Positions 21,365 through 33,508 of a DNA stretch of 64,000 nucleotides are shown piece by piece (the first letter of the stretch is position 1; each line of letters opens with the position of its first letter). Made by a program: the position numbers and the translations under genes. The notes under the pieces were generated by a model, which saw only the letters and a list, made by a program, of their open reading frames with translations, was not told where the DNA came from and searched no databases. The stretch comes from Evernia prunastri (lineage: Eukaryota; Ascomycota; Lecanoromycetes; Lecanorales; Parmeliaceae): contig NKYR01000048.1 of NCBI GenBank assembly GCA_003184365.1, positions 185,018 to 249,017 on the forward strand, in the 5' to 3' direction.

Positions 21365-23314
21365 ATGTGTCCATCATGCAACGGCGACGTCCCTGCAACC
21401 ACTAATGGCCAAGTGAATGGCACTACCAACGGCTTTGGAGAGCACACACCACACAATCCACGGAGGCAGCCCTTTGCCTCCGTGGGTGATTATCTCTCCA
21501 ATGTCTCAAATTTCAGGATTATCGAAAGCACTTTACGTGAAGGAGAACAGGTGAGCAAAGATCTGTCGCTTTAAGGCTGCAATTGGATGTTGACCGTGCG
21601 CCTGCAGTTTGCCAGTATGCTTAACCCATATCCTTGTGTCAGAACGTGCACTTCCTCCTCCCGCTCATCCATCTAACCGCATCTACCGTGCAGACGCATT
21701 CTTCGATACGGACACCAAGGTCAAAATAGCGAAAGCGCTGGATGCTTTCGGAGTCGAATACATCGAGCTCACTTCTCCTGCATCCTCGGAACAGTCACGC
21801 AAGGATTGCGAGATCATTTGCAACCTCGGGCTTAAGTCCAAAATCCTCACTCATGTTAGGTGTCATATGGATGACGCCCGGATCGCGGTCGAGACTGGGG
21901 TCGACGGCTTGGATATAGTCATTGGGACGTCTCCGCAGCTGATGCAGCATTCACATGGAAAGAGTATGGACTATATCAAAGAGACGGCGCTTGAGGTGAG
22001 GGTTCTGCGCGGAATTAATGAGGAGGACTTTGAGCGGCTCGCTAACGTGAAGCGAGTATTAGGTTATCCAATTCGTCAAGTCCAAGGGCCTGGAATGCAG
22101 ATTCTCCTCGGAAGACTCTTTTAGATCCGATCTCGTTGATCTACTTAATATATACTCTATCGTTGCTAAGGTTGGGGTTGATAGAGTTGGTATCGCAGAT
22201 ACGATTGGTTGCGCGAACCCAAGACAGGTGTATGATCTTGTCCGGACACTGCGCGGGGTTGTCCAATGTGATATCGAAACACATTTCCACAACGGTTCGG
22301 CTTTTCTCTACATCTATTTCTTCGCATCATCTAGACCAAAGGCTTATCGTGTTTGCCTGCAGATACTGGCTGCGCTATTGCCAATGCCTACTGTGCGCTT
22401 GAAGCAGGAGCAACTCACGGTGAGTCCAGGATTCCAGCCCGCTGCGTGATATTCTGACGATCGGCAGTCGACACCTCAGTTTTGGGCATCGGCGAGCGGA
22501 ATGGCATTACCCCTCTAGGAGGATTCGTCGCCCGCATGCTGGTCGCTGATAGAGACTACGTGAGGAGTAAGTACGACCTCACGAAACTCAAGGCAATTGA
22601 GGACTTGGTCGCATCTGCCGTCGAGATCAATATCCCCTTCAACAACTACATCACTGGTATGTTCATTGTGAAAAGCTGTTAATCAATTCCATCCTGATCA
22701 TTCTCTCATATAGGCTTTTGTGCGTTCACACACAAGGCCGGTATACACGCCAAGGCTATTCTGGCAAACCCTACCACGTACGAGATCATCAATCGTAAGT
22801 TTATCTACTGTATTCGAAAATATATCATTAATATATTTAGCGGCGGACTTTGGCATGACCCGTTATGGTGAGTAGATTACTCAACTCAGATGCGACGTCC
22901 ACTAAACTTGACTTAGTCCATTTCACATCGCGCTTGACTGGATGGAATGCTATCAAAAGCCGTGTCAACCAATTGGGTTTAGACATGACTGATAGTCAGA
23001 TTAAGAGCTGTACGGCGAGGATTAAGGCCATGGCCGATGTTAGACATTTGGCCATCGAAGACACCGACTCTATCATCAACGCATTCTACGAAAACCTTTA
23101 CTCGGAGAAAGCTGGCGAAAAGCCACTCCTAGACGACATGACCGCTGAGGAAAAGGCTGCATTCGCTAAGAAGGAGGCGGAGTTGAGCCAAGAACCGGAA
23201 TCGCAGCACCTTGATCAAATTGTCGATCAACAGACAAATGTCTTATCCAGACCAGACGTCAATGGTCACGACGGTGTGAATCTTTTGAACGGTGAGACTG
23301 CTGCTCCGTCGTGA
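21365..23314 (+). CDS. LYS20: Homocitrate synthase (first step of the alpha-aminoadipate lysine pathway)
   Basis: The enzyme condenses acetyl-CoA with 2-oxoglutarate to homocitrate, and the pathway is fungus-typical. Nine exons encode 492 residues: 21365-21550, 21608-21614, 21694-21995, 22063-22294, 22363-22419, 22468-22656, 22714-22794, 22841-22867 and 22917-23314. Exon 2 is a 7-nt microexon (TTTGCCA) needed to read TLREGEQFANAFFDTDTKVK. Landmarks are ESTLREGEQ near residue 56 (metal and substrate site), ELTSPASSEQS, THVRCHMDDAR, IRFSSEDSFR-like CRFSSEDSFRSDLV, THFHNDTGCAIANAYCALEA (conserved His-X-His-Asn-Asp) and THKAGIHAKAILANPTTYEI. Intron 4 has an unusual GTTCGG donor. Lysine feedback control is usual for this enzyme but cannot be read here. 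Confidence 0.95.
21608..21614 (+). other. LYS20: 7-nt microexon of homocitrate synthase
   Basis: TTTGCCA lies between CCTGCAG and GTATGC. Only its inclusion joins GEQ to FANAFFDT, the conserved active-site stretch of this enzyme. Both flanking introns are short (57 and 79 nt). Confidence 0.85.
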
Positions 23315-23973
23315 ATCTCACGCAGAGGTGCTTCTTTGGGCTAAATTACAATCATCTGGAGAATATTTGATATCCCGGGCATCTAAGTAGCGCAAATTAC
23401 TTGCGAAACTTGTAGTATCGAAAAGTTTTGCGCGCCGTTACTCATTATGGCATGTTATTTAAACCCACGGCTCCCTTTCGTCATCTTCTGGTCCTGATAA
23501 GCTTTTGCCTCCACGATCTGACATGCTAGGGAAAGAGTGCTCAAGAGACGGCGATGTTGGGCGCGCTATCGATCTAGAGTAAGTGCAATAAGGGTCTCAT
23601 GAATTGTCTAAGCTTCGAAGCATTCGGCATGGTTGAGATGGATGAAGCTAATGGGTCATTGGATGGCCGTAGTAGAAGGAAGATTTGGGTCTCTGAGTAG
23701 GATGGGTGCGTTGAAGCTTGCTGACTAGGTGCATTCTGGCAATTTGTTGGAGAGAATGCTCAATTATTTTCTTGTGCCGTGTCTCACTCACCCTCTTTCT
23801 CCAAATATCAGCGATGCGCGACGCACTCTCAGGACACACTTAGCGACTCGTTCGATCGTTTCGGCCGCGTAAATGATGTCGAGGACGACGCCGAGGTCGA
23901 TGGAAAACCTTCGATATACTATTATGTGAAACTGTCGCCGGCCTCCTTATTTCTTTACCACCGCGATTCATTT
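23315..23973. other. Convergent 3' region of homocitrate synthase and the receptor gene
   Basis: 0.66 kb with no supported gene. It contains 3' UTR sequence of both neighbours. Confidence 0.45.
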
Positions 23974-25228
23974 CTAGTCGGATGCCCTTTCAACATCAAC
24001 ATCCTTCTGTACATGAATCTCAGTGTCCCTCATTTCAACAAGTCTTTCCGGCCCACATGTGGTCTGGATGGCACTCCGATTGCTCCCGTATGCCTCCATC
24101 TCGAATACCGAGTCCAATTCCTCTCTCCCGTTGCGCCCTTTAGACCTTGACTCCCACATTTGACTGACCTGTATCAAGATGGGAATTTCCTTGTAGAACG
24201 ATGGGCTTGTCGTGTCGCCTGAACCGATGCTCTTTATCCAACCGCGAGCTTTGTCATGGACAGGTTTTAAGACCGGTAGGCAAGCGTTGAGGACGCCGAG
24301 GACCACTTCGAGACCTACCAGGAAATTGCTTGTCGAAGTGTTTGTGTCGCCACCCAAAAGCTGGTAAACAGTCGTCCGAAGGCGATAGGCTGTTATGGCG
24401 CAGATACTATGGTTCAAGGCATTTAGCCCATAGAGCACAGCATTTGGGGGGGGGGGGGTTGAAGCGAACGAAGAAGAAAGCTTACAATATGCCCAACCCG
24501 AACATTCCACCTATCATCACCTTCCTACCAATCGGCATCTGCAAGCGCCATAACATAGGGATCGGTAACACCACTATCGTGAGATCTAGGACAAGATTGA
24601 TGATTATATATGTCAGATCATACGAATCGGTATCACCACATGAAGTACATGAGACTGAACTATCCCATGAACATGCGATCGGGGTGCAGATCAGACATTT
24701 GGCGAGAACTTCGGCGACAGAATATGAGCCGTTGACGATTAGTACTGCGTAGCAAGTAAGGCGAAACGATCGCAACGGGAAGATGCGGATGTACAGAAGA
24801 ATGATGGAGGAGCGGATGAAGCCGATGGAGATGGAAAAGAGGATATGTGTTAGGACCGTGAGCTACACCATGTTAAAATCTTGGGGTCGGGTATAAGAGA
24901 GCCTTTTGACGTACTTGCAAGACTAGAGTATTGACCTCGTCTGTCTCCACTTGCGATTGCGTGTGGTCCTGTCCTCCCAGAGCCAGCAGTCGGAAGTTGA
25001 AATAGAGGAAGCAGATGACTTCTGCTAGTGTAAACACCTGACCTACATTAAAAGTCGGACAAGGGAACAGTGGCGATCTCATACCAGCCCGACCACTATC
25101 AGGTAATCTTGTGACTCCAATCGAACCCTTTGGATTCGCCTCGCCCATATTCGCAGGGCGACTGCAAGCGTTGAGATGATGGAGAGAACGATCAGGGCTA
25201 CGGTCTGGAAAATGAAATAACCAGGCAT
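23974..25228 (-). CDS. Seven-TM Fung_rhodopsin-domain membrane protein (PTH11-like)
   Basis: Members are plasma-membrane proteins proposed to act as G-protein-coupled-like receptors for surface or chemical cues. Four exons encode 358 residues: 25085-25228, 24915-25037, 24486-24862 and 23974-24406, with introns of 47, 52 and 79 nt. Seven hydrophobic segments can be traced, starting with YFIFQTVALIVLSIISTLAV and ending with VGLEVVLGVLNACLPVLKP. Family landmarks are RIWARR after TM1, QDYLIVVGLVF, IRSSIILLYIRIF, CTPIACSWD, the segment LTIVVLPIPMLWRLQMP, MFGLGIF and CLPVLKP. The last intron contains a run of 12 C on the coding strand. The N terminus lacks a CFEM domain. The cytoplasmic tail is about 90 residues. 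Confidence 0.85.
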
Positions 25229-26444
25229 GCTGCTTCAAGAGCCGGATTCGACTCTCGTGACTGGGTCGTCTTGGTTATGAAAAAAGGGCGGCGATGAGAT
25301 CAGATGCAGATTCACATATATCAAATGAAGCAAGCGATGGCTTTAGAGAGATATGAAGAAAAATGACCGCAAAGGACTTGGAGGGAAGGAAGGATGGTGT
25401 ATGGCAAGTAGTCAAAGGATGCCTTATCAACCTATTTCACGTTTTGATCGCAATCTCTGAGGCGGTGGTCTGAAGACAAGGCTGTAGAACATGTGCATGA
25501 GGCGAAATTGATGGCGTGCATACGACCGTCTGCACTGTGCCATTTTTTCAAATCCATCTCACCGGTTCAGATGTCGGAAAGTAATCTTCACAGATTCGAA
25601 GCAAGAAAGTGTACCGTTCGCTTACTGTATAAAAGTATGAGAGAGTGCCCTGTCGACGAGTAGGAAGGAAATGGTGTTGGTGCGCTATTTTTGATGAGAT
25701 GGTGGATTGGTCTCTTTCAATGTTGGTCAAGACGATAAGGAGAGCATACTGTAGATGCGATTGGTCAGTTTGGTCTGCAGGTTGAGTGAGCATATCGCTG
25801 CGTCTCTGTTTGATCCAGAGCTGCACGGAGAGTACTTAAGGTAATGCACGTGGGGCAGTTGTCTGACATGCATTCAACCGCCGGAATTTCCGTGGACGAC
25901 GTCGCGGTTATGTAGCTATTGTGCTATCAAGAAAGTGGGGGTTTAGGGTACATTTTTCCTTCGAGAAATACCCGTTTTCCAAGTATCTCATTCACAATTA
26001 CCCATCACTGTAGTCTCTGATGTCCGTCGTTTCGCCCACCCACGAAGTAAAGGTGCTGGACCTCTACCCTCCGTTATATGTATGGCGGCCCCAATACGAA
26101 TTCCTAAGTCCGTCATTTTGCTAGTACTTGACCCTCGGCTGGGAAGAAACGAAACAGTGCAGCCGCTTGTGGATTTGATATTCGACACCTCAAAAGTCCA
26201 ACGCAAGGCATTGCAAGGCAGGGCTTAGATACCATATCAAGACGAGATTGAGCGGTTTGGAGCAGGCTGTCAGACTCCATTCCTAATCCACGAGATCATA
26301 GCCCAAACAGGGAGCATTATGTAAGTGAGACGGACTCAACTACCTGATTCAGTCTCTTGGGCACCGCCAGAAATCCTACTTTACCTTCACCCCGCTCGAT
26401 CTCCCGAAATAGCCTCTCTTACCTTACTCGATGTCACGTAGTTA
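25229..26444. other. Intergenic stretch upstream of the receptor gene
   Basis: 1.2 kb without a recognised gene. Short minus-strand frames at 25548-25826 and 25988-26206 have no family pattern. It probably includes the receptor promoter. Confidence 0.4.
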
Positions 26445-26483
26445 TGCAACACACCTAGTTATGCAATACCCTAACCCTAAATA
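26445..26483 (+). repeat. MITE left inverted repeat
   Basis: 39 bp, identical to the reverse complement of 26838-26876. It contains two CCCTAA units. Confidence 0.92.
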
Positions 26484-26837
26484 TATATCCGAGCCAACAT
26501 CAAAATGCCTTCACCCCACCAAATCCGTCATTAAATATTCAACAATAACGTTAGGAATGACTAAATTTATGTGTATATAGTTATTGTAGTCTGATGATTT
26601 CTTCTCTATCTTCTTCTGTCGTCTCTGCCTTCTTCGTCCAAGCATATAACATCAATTTTACGTTTTTGATCACCATCTGATCATTTTTACACCGATTTTC
26701 TTCAGATAAAGCGCTAAAATGCTAAAACACTATAGTAATCACGAAACATCAGTCATGAGTCTCAAATGTAGTATCTTCATCGCTAAGATATAGCCTGTTT
26801 CAAATGGTGGGCGGATTGTTTGATGAGATTGCGAATG

Positions 26838-26876
26838 TATTTAGGGTTAGGGTATTGCATAACTAGGTGTGTTGCA
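26838..26876 (-). repeat. MITE right inverted repeat
   Basis: 39 bp, starting TATTTAGGGTTAGGGTATTG and ending GTGTGTTGCA. It mirrors the left repeat exactly. Confidence 0.92.
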
Positions 26877-28752
26877 TATCTTATGGGCCAAACCTGATTC
26901 ATAGAAACGGTTTAGACATGGTTCGCACATGATTAATAAGCTGGAATAGTGGTAATGACGGGATCCATTTGTACATGGGTTAGATTACGAAACGTTTCTG
27001 GTTTTCTATCATTGAAAATAAAGTTAACTGTTTAATTTGCTCTATGAGAACGTGTATTTCGGTAAGCTTAGCGTGTATTCAAAATTTTCAGGGTCCACCT
27101 CTATCGAGGATATATCTTTTCATCTCCACTCCACTCTCCTCCCTTCTCAATCTCTCACATCGACGTCCGCTATGTCTCGAGAACGCCGCCCCCGCGACGA
27201 AATCGTTCAAATCGATCGATTCTGAAGTCTTTTTCTTTGCGACGTTGATGTAAGAAAGCAAACAGAGATTCCGAGTCTCTCGCTTAACCTTAAATCATAT
27301 AATTGATAGTATATATATACACTTCAGTCTGTGAGAATCAACCGTCAAGATAATTAGATATCATTGAAAAAATCTGTCGTATCTATTTCGTTGATAAATA
27401 AAAACAGTTTTAGTTTTTTAGTCATTGAAAATTTCAAATAGTGGTAATTTTTGAATAGTTTAAATACTGTTTTCACTAATTACAAGCATGTCTATACCGT
27501 TGGGGTACAAAAACCATTTGAAAACCGTTCGTAAGAATCAGGTCTTTCCTATAAGGTAACTACGTGACATCGAGTACCTGCTTTTCATCCGGGACACGAT
27601 TCTCGATTTTCAGGCACGATTGATGGAACGATATGACATCCTTGCGGAAGGCTGAGTGCTTGAACCGCGTCTTGAACAGCTCCGCTGGCTACAATTGATT
27701 CCTCACATATCTAATTATCCGATCTCAGGCGTCCAAACCGACGGTCTGGACCGTTGGGAGCCTTGGGTTCAGAATTAGCGCGATGCGGCTCGAGGTGTTG
27801 GACTTGCTTGGTAGGCTTGTTCTGGAAGACTGTTTCGCGTGATGAAGGAGGAAGAGAGGCAAGGAGGAAAGAAGGGAAACTTGTCGGTCGCTCAGACTAA
27901 CATGGGCAAGGAAAGGCCCAATCGGAATAGAATAAAATATAACGAGAGATTTCATAGAGAAGAGGCCCAGCGTATCTCTCTTCACACAAGAATAATGCCT
28001 CTCCGGCTGGATTCTGCCGCAGAAAGTGACCCCCAGACAGTCTCGACATTACAGGCAGACCAGTACCAACAGTCTAAGACGGCGGAAAACGCGTTGGAGA
28101 CAAACCCAATCAGAGGCTTCCAATCCACAGAAACCTTCCGCAACTACTCTCGCCACCCTTTTCGGATCCGCAACATGTTGTTCTCTACACCTTAGATTGA
28201 CGCAGAACCGGCAAGTAATAAATCAGTCCATCTCTTCACCCGACTCCCACGCCCGTCCGTGCCTCCTGCCCCTCAAACCCCCCCGAAGTTCTAACAAGAG
28301 ACACACGCAAACCCCCCCCCCTTCCCCGCCTTCTCCCCTCCTCCCGTCCTCCCCCCCCCTCCCAAATTCTCCCTTTCAACCACCATGCGACCGCACGCCC
28401 CACAACCTACACCTCACTCCCCAGACCCCTAATCCAGCACCCTCATGCGGACCATTCCCCCACCCACCCAACGACCACCTATCACGCAACCCTCCCCGCC
28501 AATCATCCAATACAATTCAGCCCAGCCCTAACGTCCCCTTCCATACGCAGCGCAACATGCCCCATCCAGCCAGCTCTACCAGCACACCAGCTCATCAACA
28601 CGTCGATACCCATCCCAAGTCCTAACTGAACGGAAGAGCGAAAGAGCGAAAGAGGCAAAAAGGGAAGAGCATCACCGGCGGGCAGCGGGAAACAAGGGCG
28701 AGGGACACGGGCACCTCGGCGCTAGTGTGAAAGACCGCGCATCGCAGCACGC

Positions 28753-28779
28753 TTCGGTTCGGTTCGGTTCGGTTTCGGT
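28753..28779 (+). repeat. CGGTT microsatellite
   Basis: Four consecutive CGGTT units and one imperfect unit. Confidence 0.8.
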
Positions 28780-28990
28780 GACTGTGTGTGGAGAGACCCG
28801 GCTTGCTGTCGAAATGGTTTGGGGCAGGATGGAGAATTGATCCTTCGGGGATGGTTCCGTTCCTGAAGCGGTTTTCCAAACCATGTACCTTATTTTGTTG
28901 GGGGCCGGCGTTGATCTGCAAGGCAAGGTAAGGTCAGGTAAGGTAGCCAGTAAAGATAGTCCGCGGTTGAAAATCGTGGGAGATGGTTGC

Positions 28991-29010
28991 GTGTATGTAT
29001 GTATGTATGT
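28991..29010 (+). repeat. GTAT microsatellite
   Basis: About four to five tandem GTAT units. Confidence 0.8.
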
Positions 29011-29894
29011 GGGCACGTACACGCTAACGCGGCAGCACGCCTAGTTTCCCAATGTTTGGATGTGTTCCCACCTCAGTTGATCGCGAGGGAGGAGGGGGGC
29101 CAGATGCGTATGATGCAAGAGATTGGTGACCGAGAAGCGGAAATCCCGGCGGTAGAGTTGGGCAAAATTTCGTCACCGTTGAAGCCGACTTTCATTGCAG
29201 CCGGATCATAAGGGAACGATAGTAAGGTCTGATTACTCTGCTCGTTCTCACCAGGCTTGGTTCGAGGAATGTAAGTACGCATCGCATCGACAGGTACATC
29301 TATGTTGTAGCTGAATTGCACATACCTATTGCCTTTTTTTTCTTCTTTCCTTTCTGCCGGACTACCAATCTCAGAGTATATATAGGATTTACAAATGTTG
29401 AGGTGCATGGAAAACGCTTTGGCGGGGGTGTTTTTTTCGTATGTGGGGATGTTTGCATGACCGCATGACTACATGGCATTCGTGTTACGAGAGCGGTGTA
29501 TGCGGGGTCGCCAGTGTTGGGTGTCGGGCGGGTAGATTACGGTCGGTGTGAGGTGATGGAGTTGATCAAGAAGTAGAAGTTGTTACGGATGTGGAGGCCG
29601 TAAGCGTGTGGTTGGGAGCGAGCCTTGACAGGGATCGTTCGGGCTGCTTGGAGGAGGGAAAATCAAGAGGGTGGAGGGGATGAAGGGCGGAGATGGAAGT
29701 GAGCGGTGGGGAGGAGGCTGTTCTTCCCAAGGTGTTGTTGAATCAGTTGTGGGAGTGGGCAGGTTCAAGAGGAAGAGGAAGGCGACGAAGTTGGGAAGTT
29801 TTCAGCACAATTAGTCTGGATGCACAGCGGCCTAGTAGTAGTCATCGTATTCTATGTGATCAATTCGACGCTCTCTCATTTCAACAAAGCGACG

Positions 29895-32232
29895 CTACGC
29901 CGCAGCGCTGCCCATGACGCTGCGGAAGATGCTCTGTCCGTCCTTCAGCTTCGCAATGCGGTCCTCCAAGAACTGTCTCTGCCTCTTCGCGTTAGCGGGC
30001 TCTGAAGCAATGGCCTCGATCTGTGTGTCAGTCAAGCCGTTGACGGTGACAGGGGAGAAGATTTTCTCGAGGCCGCGGATGATGTGGCGCTCTACCACCT
30101 GAGTCGTTACATTGGCTACGAAGGTCTTCTGTGATACCTGCATAGCACGTCTGTTAGCTTGATTCGCTTTAGAGATGGCGACGACTGACCTCGTAGATAG
30201 CGAACAAACAATCCAGAGCTTCTTCGCAGCTGATATTCTCCATATTTGGATCGATTTGACGAGAGTATTTCTCGATGACCTGATCGGCATCGGTGCTTGC
30301 GGAAACCTGAACGGGCTGGGGTTCGGAAGATGAACCTTCAGCGGCGGCAGCGTCCTCTGCTTTTGCCTTTGAGGCTTCGGCAGCTTTGCGTCTCTCTTCA
30401 CGGCGCTGTTGCACTGTGTCTGTGTAGTAGTGATTATAATTGATCGGATAGCTTTTGGTGTCCTCAATGAGTCGTTCAAGCTCTTCCATTGCATCGTGAT
30501 ATCTAGCTTTGAGGGCGTCTAAGACGATGGATGTATGAAGACGGGAGATTACGTCCTTGGGGCATTTGTCGTTGAGTAGGATCTCAAGGAAGCGTCGGCA
30601 CACGTCGGCTACCTTGTCCAGATACTCTATGGCAAGTCGTTTCCAATTTGCGCACTGCTCCCAGAAGAGTTCGCCAACGAGGAGAGGGTTGAAATTACCT
30701 ACTAACTCCCTCCCTCTGGTACGAACAAGCACCAGACGCACCCATGCAAGGGCCTTTTCCCGGTCCATTCTGGCAGGTGACACCGACTTAGGAAGCCAAC
30801 CGTGTCCATTCAGTACCGTGTCTATCAGAGGGCGGAAAAAAGACCCGATGTTGATTCCATCTGACATGTCGATCTCGTATTTATGTCCGTTGACACGCAT
30901 ATTGTCGGAGAATCCAGTGTTCATGTATTGAACCACAGCACGAATCCTGCGGATGGTGGCCGGCGACATGAGTGAGAAGGCAGGGTCGGCATCGGAGGTG
31001 AAATACTCTCCCTCGTAGTGACCATCAACAGCCGCTTTGCAGACTTCGTAGAAATCGAGGCTGAGCTGCACCAAGTACGCCTTACAATCTGCAACCGTTG
31101 TCCGGTTACTTCCTAAGACTTGAAGCTGTGTCTTGGCGTCGAGCAGCGCTTCCTCGAGATCACTTCGGAGCTTTGGCAACTCTTGCTTAACATGCTCAAA
31201 AAGCAGAACACTAAGACGGTGCCTCAGTGTATTGACGCCAACGGAATGTTCTGGTAGAGCCCTGAAATTGGAGGTGCGGAAGTATGTTGTTTCGGCCATG
31301 TTGCGTTCCATGAGATTGAAGTCTCGTTCTTCGTACGTGCGATTCTTGAGCACGTGCCATCCTAGCTTGAAGAAGATATCATGGTTCATGGCTAGCTCGA
31401 TATATGCCTTCTCGCTATCAGAGCCTGATGGAAGCCTGTCGGGTTTGGTAATTATCCCAAGAGTACGATCTCCGGCGGGGTCAACCACTCGTACTTTGGT
31501 GAGAATGCTCTGATTTGCGGGGTCACTAGATGCAGATACAACAGCCAAACAGATCGTGCGAGGTTGCTTGATATACTGCTCCGTGATCTCTCCCACAAGT
31601 TGAACATCAGCCTCGGTGATGCCCTTGGTAGCGTTATGAATCAACCCAGGAATGTCAACCAGTGTAAGTTGCGGTCTCGATGGACCTTCGATTTCGATAC
31701 TGAGAACGTCTCTCGCAAATGCGTTGGATTTGGGTCCAGAAGTACCAGCACCGATGTCCATGATGGTCGTTGCAGCGTCCATTATTCGAGGGAGCTCGTC
31801 GAAGTTGGTGATAGATTCCTTGAAGGCTTTAAAGGGTATCTGCTCATTTACAGGTCGCTTGGGATCCGGAATTATCTTGATGGTCAGCGTATTAGTGTTC
31901 GCTCGTCGTAGGATAACCTCAGTGGCAAATCTTGTGCATAAGTTGTCGTTCCTAGGAAATGGAATTTCCGTCAGGGCTTCGAGAACAGAGCTTTTGCCTG
32001 CCGACTGGTCTCCACAAACGACGAGCTGAGGAAGAGACAAGATGCTCTCGAGGCCACATTTACGGACCTGAGCTACGGTATCAAGAACCCGTCGCTGCTC
32101 ATCAGTTTGAAGATCCTCGAGTGATGAGGTGATGTCCATCTCTTTGCTGACAGCTGGCTCTGGCTGAATTTTCGGCGTTTCTTGAGGAGAGTCCTGGACG
32201 GCAGCATCGCTAGATTGCTTGGAGGACCCCAT
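29895..32232 (-). CDS. Dynamin-like GTPase (Mx/Vps1-type fungal family)
   Basis: Dynamin-like GTPases reshape membranes. This fungal group with an Mx-like layout has no settled role. Two exons encode 761 residues: 30190-32232 and 29895-30137, with a 52-nt intron at 30138-30189 (GTCAGT donor, GCAG acceptor). The G domain shows G1 GDQSAGKSSVLEAL near residue 74, the switch RFATEVILRR, G3 LVDIPGLIH and G4 TKPDRLPSG. The middle domain follows, then a Lys/Ala/Glu-rich insert (RREERRKAAEASKAKAEDAA). The GTPase effector domain lies near the C terminus, partly in exon 2 (KTFVANVTTQVVERHIIRGL). The start at 32232 is chosen because it sits in a near-ideal context, GCCACCATGG. An upstream in-frame ATG at 32340 would add 36 residues unlike the family. 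No PH domain or transmembrane segment is seen. Confidence 0.9.
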
Positions 32233-33508
32233 GGTGGCAGCAGAAGCTGTGCGTCGATTGAGAGATTGGCGGTTTGAATATGACCAGAGATCAGGAAAAA
32301 ACAGTCTTGGAAGGCAGGAGCTAAAGGACGAAAGGTCCATGACGTGCCAGGTATTTCAAGCCTATCCGGTAAGCGGTAGAAACGAAGATCTGTGTCCGTC
32401 ACTCCTTGACGGCACGATGCTGACCGCATGACGTGATACGATCCTCTGATGCGCGATTTCAATGGATGCATAAAACAATACGTTTTCTTTGGTGCAACGC
32501 GTCAACAGAAGTACGACAGCCAATTAGCATCAAGGACTCTAGGCCAAAAGGCATCCTGCATGTTTCTGCTGAGACTTGAACCGAGGCCCCAAAAAATGAC
32601 CGCCGGTATGGATTTGTGATGCGCAAGGCCCATGTTTGCTCAGCTGGGATTCAGATTTTCCACGAATAAGACCAGGAGACATGGAATCACTAATTCTGAG
32701 CCAAAGTTGGTCGGCAATCCATAATTCCGATTACCAATCAACCTGCTGCTGCCATTCTGTTCATTTGCAGACAGCACGGTATGAATTAGTCCGCTTGCTT
32801 TCAGGTGGAGGCTTAGACGCGATTTGTTTGCTTTCAGGTGTGAGACTCATTTGCGCAACGGGTCCCTGCACATTGCGACGCCATCTTTAGTGACTGGAAA
32901 AACTCATCCATCCTCGTCTCTGTTGAGACTGCTAGTGCAAAGCCTTGCTGGACAGGCGATAGCCTAACCGACAGTCACGCTGTCAAACTTTCGTCTGAGT
33001 GTTCGAAGATTGATGGCGCTCAGAGTTTTGGCTGTCATTTCGCGTTCTCCGAAAATTGCCTTCTTCTGCAAAAGCTGCAGCAAGCCGTGGAAAAACTCAG
33101 CCCTTGCAGTCTTCTCCACTCGGCCGATCAAGCGTAGAAGGGCTGACCGATCTAGACATGGACTTTGCATACTTGGCCCCTCATTTAGCTCATCATGTCT
33201 GTAGATACCGGACCTCAACAGGAAGATAACCTGGGCTACATCGCAGAATAGAGAGGGTGAAATGAGTGGAAGAAGCTCAAAAGAATGAACAGTACGTCAG
33301 GAGACAGAATAAGTAATGCTAGGAACGCAAATATGACTTCTGTTGGTTAGCATTACTGCTCAGATCTCGGCATGTCTCTAGTTCCTAGCTTCCAGTTTTG
33401 CAGGCATGTGGTCTTCGAGTCTACACTTCATGACTGTTCAAGGTCCCAGAACTCCTTCAAGAAGGCTGTCGGGTGATGCATTATTCCAACCTTTGAGAGC
33501 CTTACTTT
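32233..33508. other. Intergenic region between TAD1 and the dynamin-like gene
   Basis: 1.3 kb containing the dynamin-like promoter and the TAD1 3' flank. An 84-codon minus-strand frame at 32964-33218 is open and of protein-like composition, but no family is recognised and it may be chance. Confidence 0.4.

Larger units (their letters stand above)
26445..26876. mobile_element. MITE-like element with perfect 39-bp inverted repeats carrying telomere-like motifs
   Basis: The ends 26445-26483 and 26838-26876 are perfect inverted repeats starting TGCAACACACCTAGTTATGC and including CCCTAACCCTAAATA. The element is 432 bp, non-coding and AT-rich, and is flanked on both sides by TA (26443-26444 and 26877-26878). 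A TA duplication with short inverted repeats fits the Tc1/mariner or pogo group. No transposase is present, so a source element elsewhere is needed. Confidence 0.85.
26877..29894. other. Gene-poor, partly AT-rich stretch
   Basis: 3 kb with no supported gene. From 26900 to 27530 it is strongly AT-rich with many TA steps, as expected of decayed or RIP-affected DNA. From 28240 to 28620 it is C-rich; the Pro-rich 199-codon frame at 28026-28625 there is most likely chance. Short tandem repeats occur at 28753-28779 (CGGTT units) and 28991-29010 (GTAT units). Confidence 0.45.

Noticed and set aside
26445..26876. Telomere or chromosome end at the CCCTAA repeats
   Set aside because: Only two units occur on each side, in inverted orientation inside a TA-flanked element, so this is an internal MITE and not a telomere.
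28026..28625. 199-codon Pro-rich open frame
   Set aside because: It lies in a C-rich tract, starts without a recognisable N terminus and consists almost only of low-complexity Pro/Ser/His. This is most likely chance.
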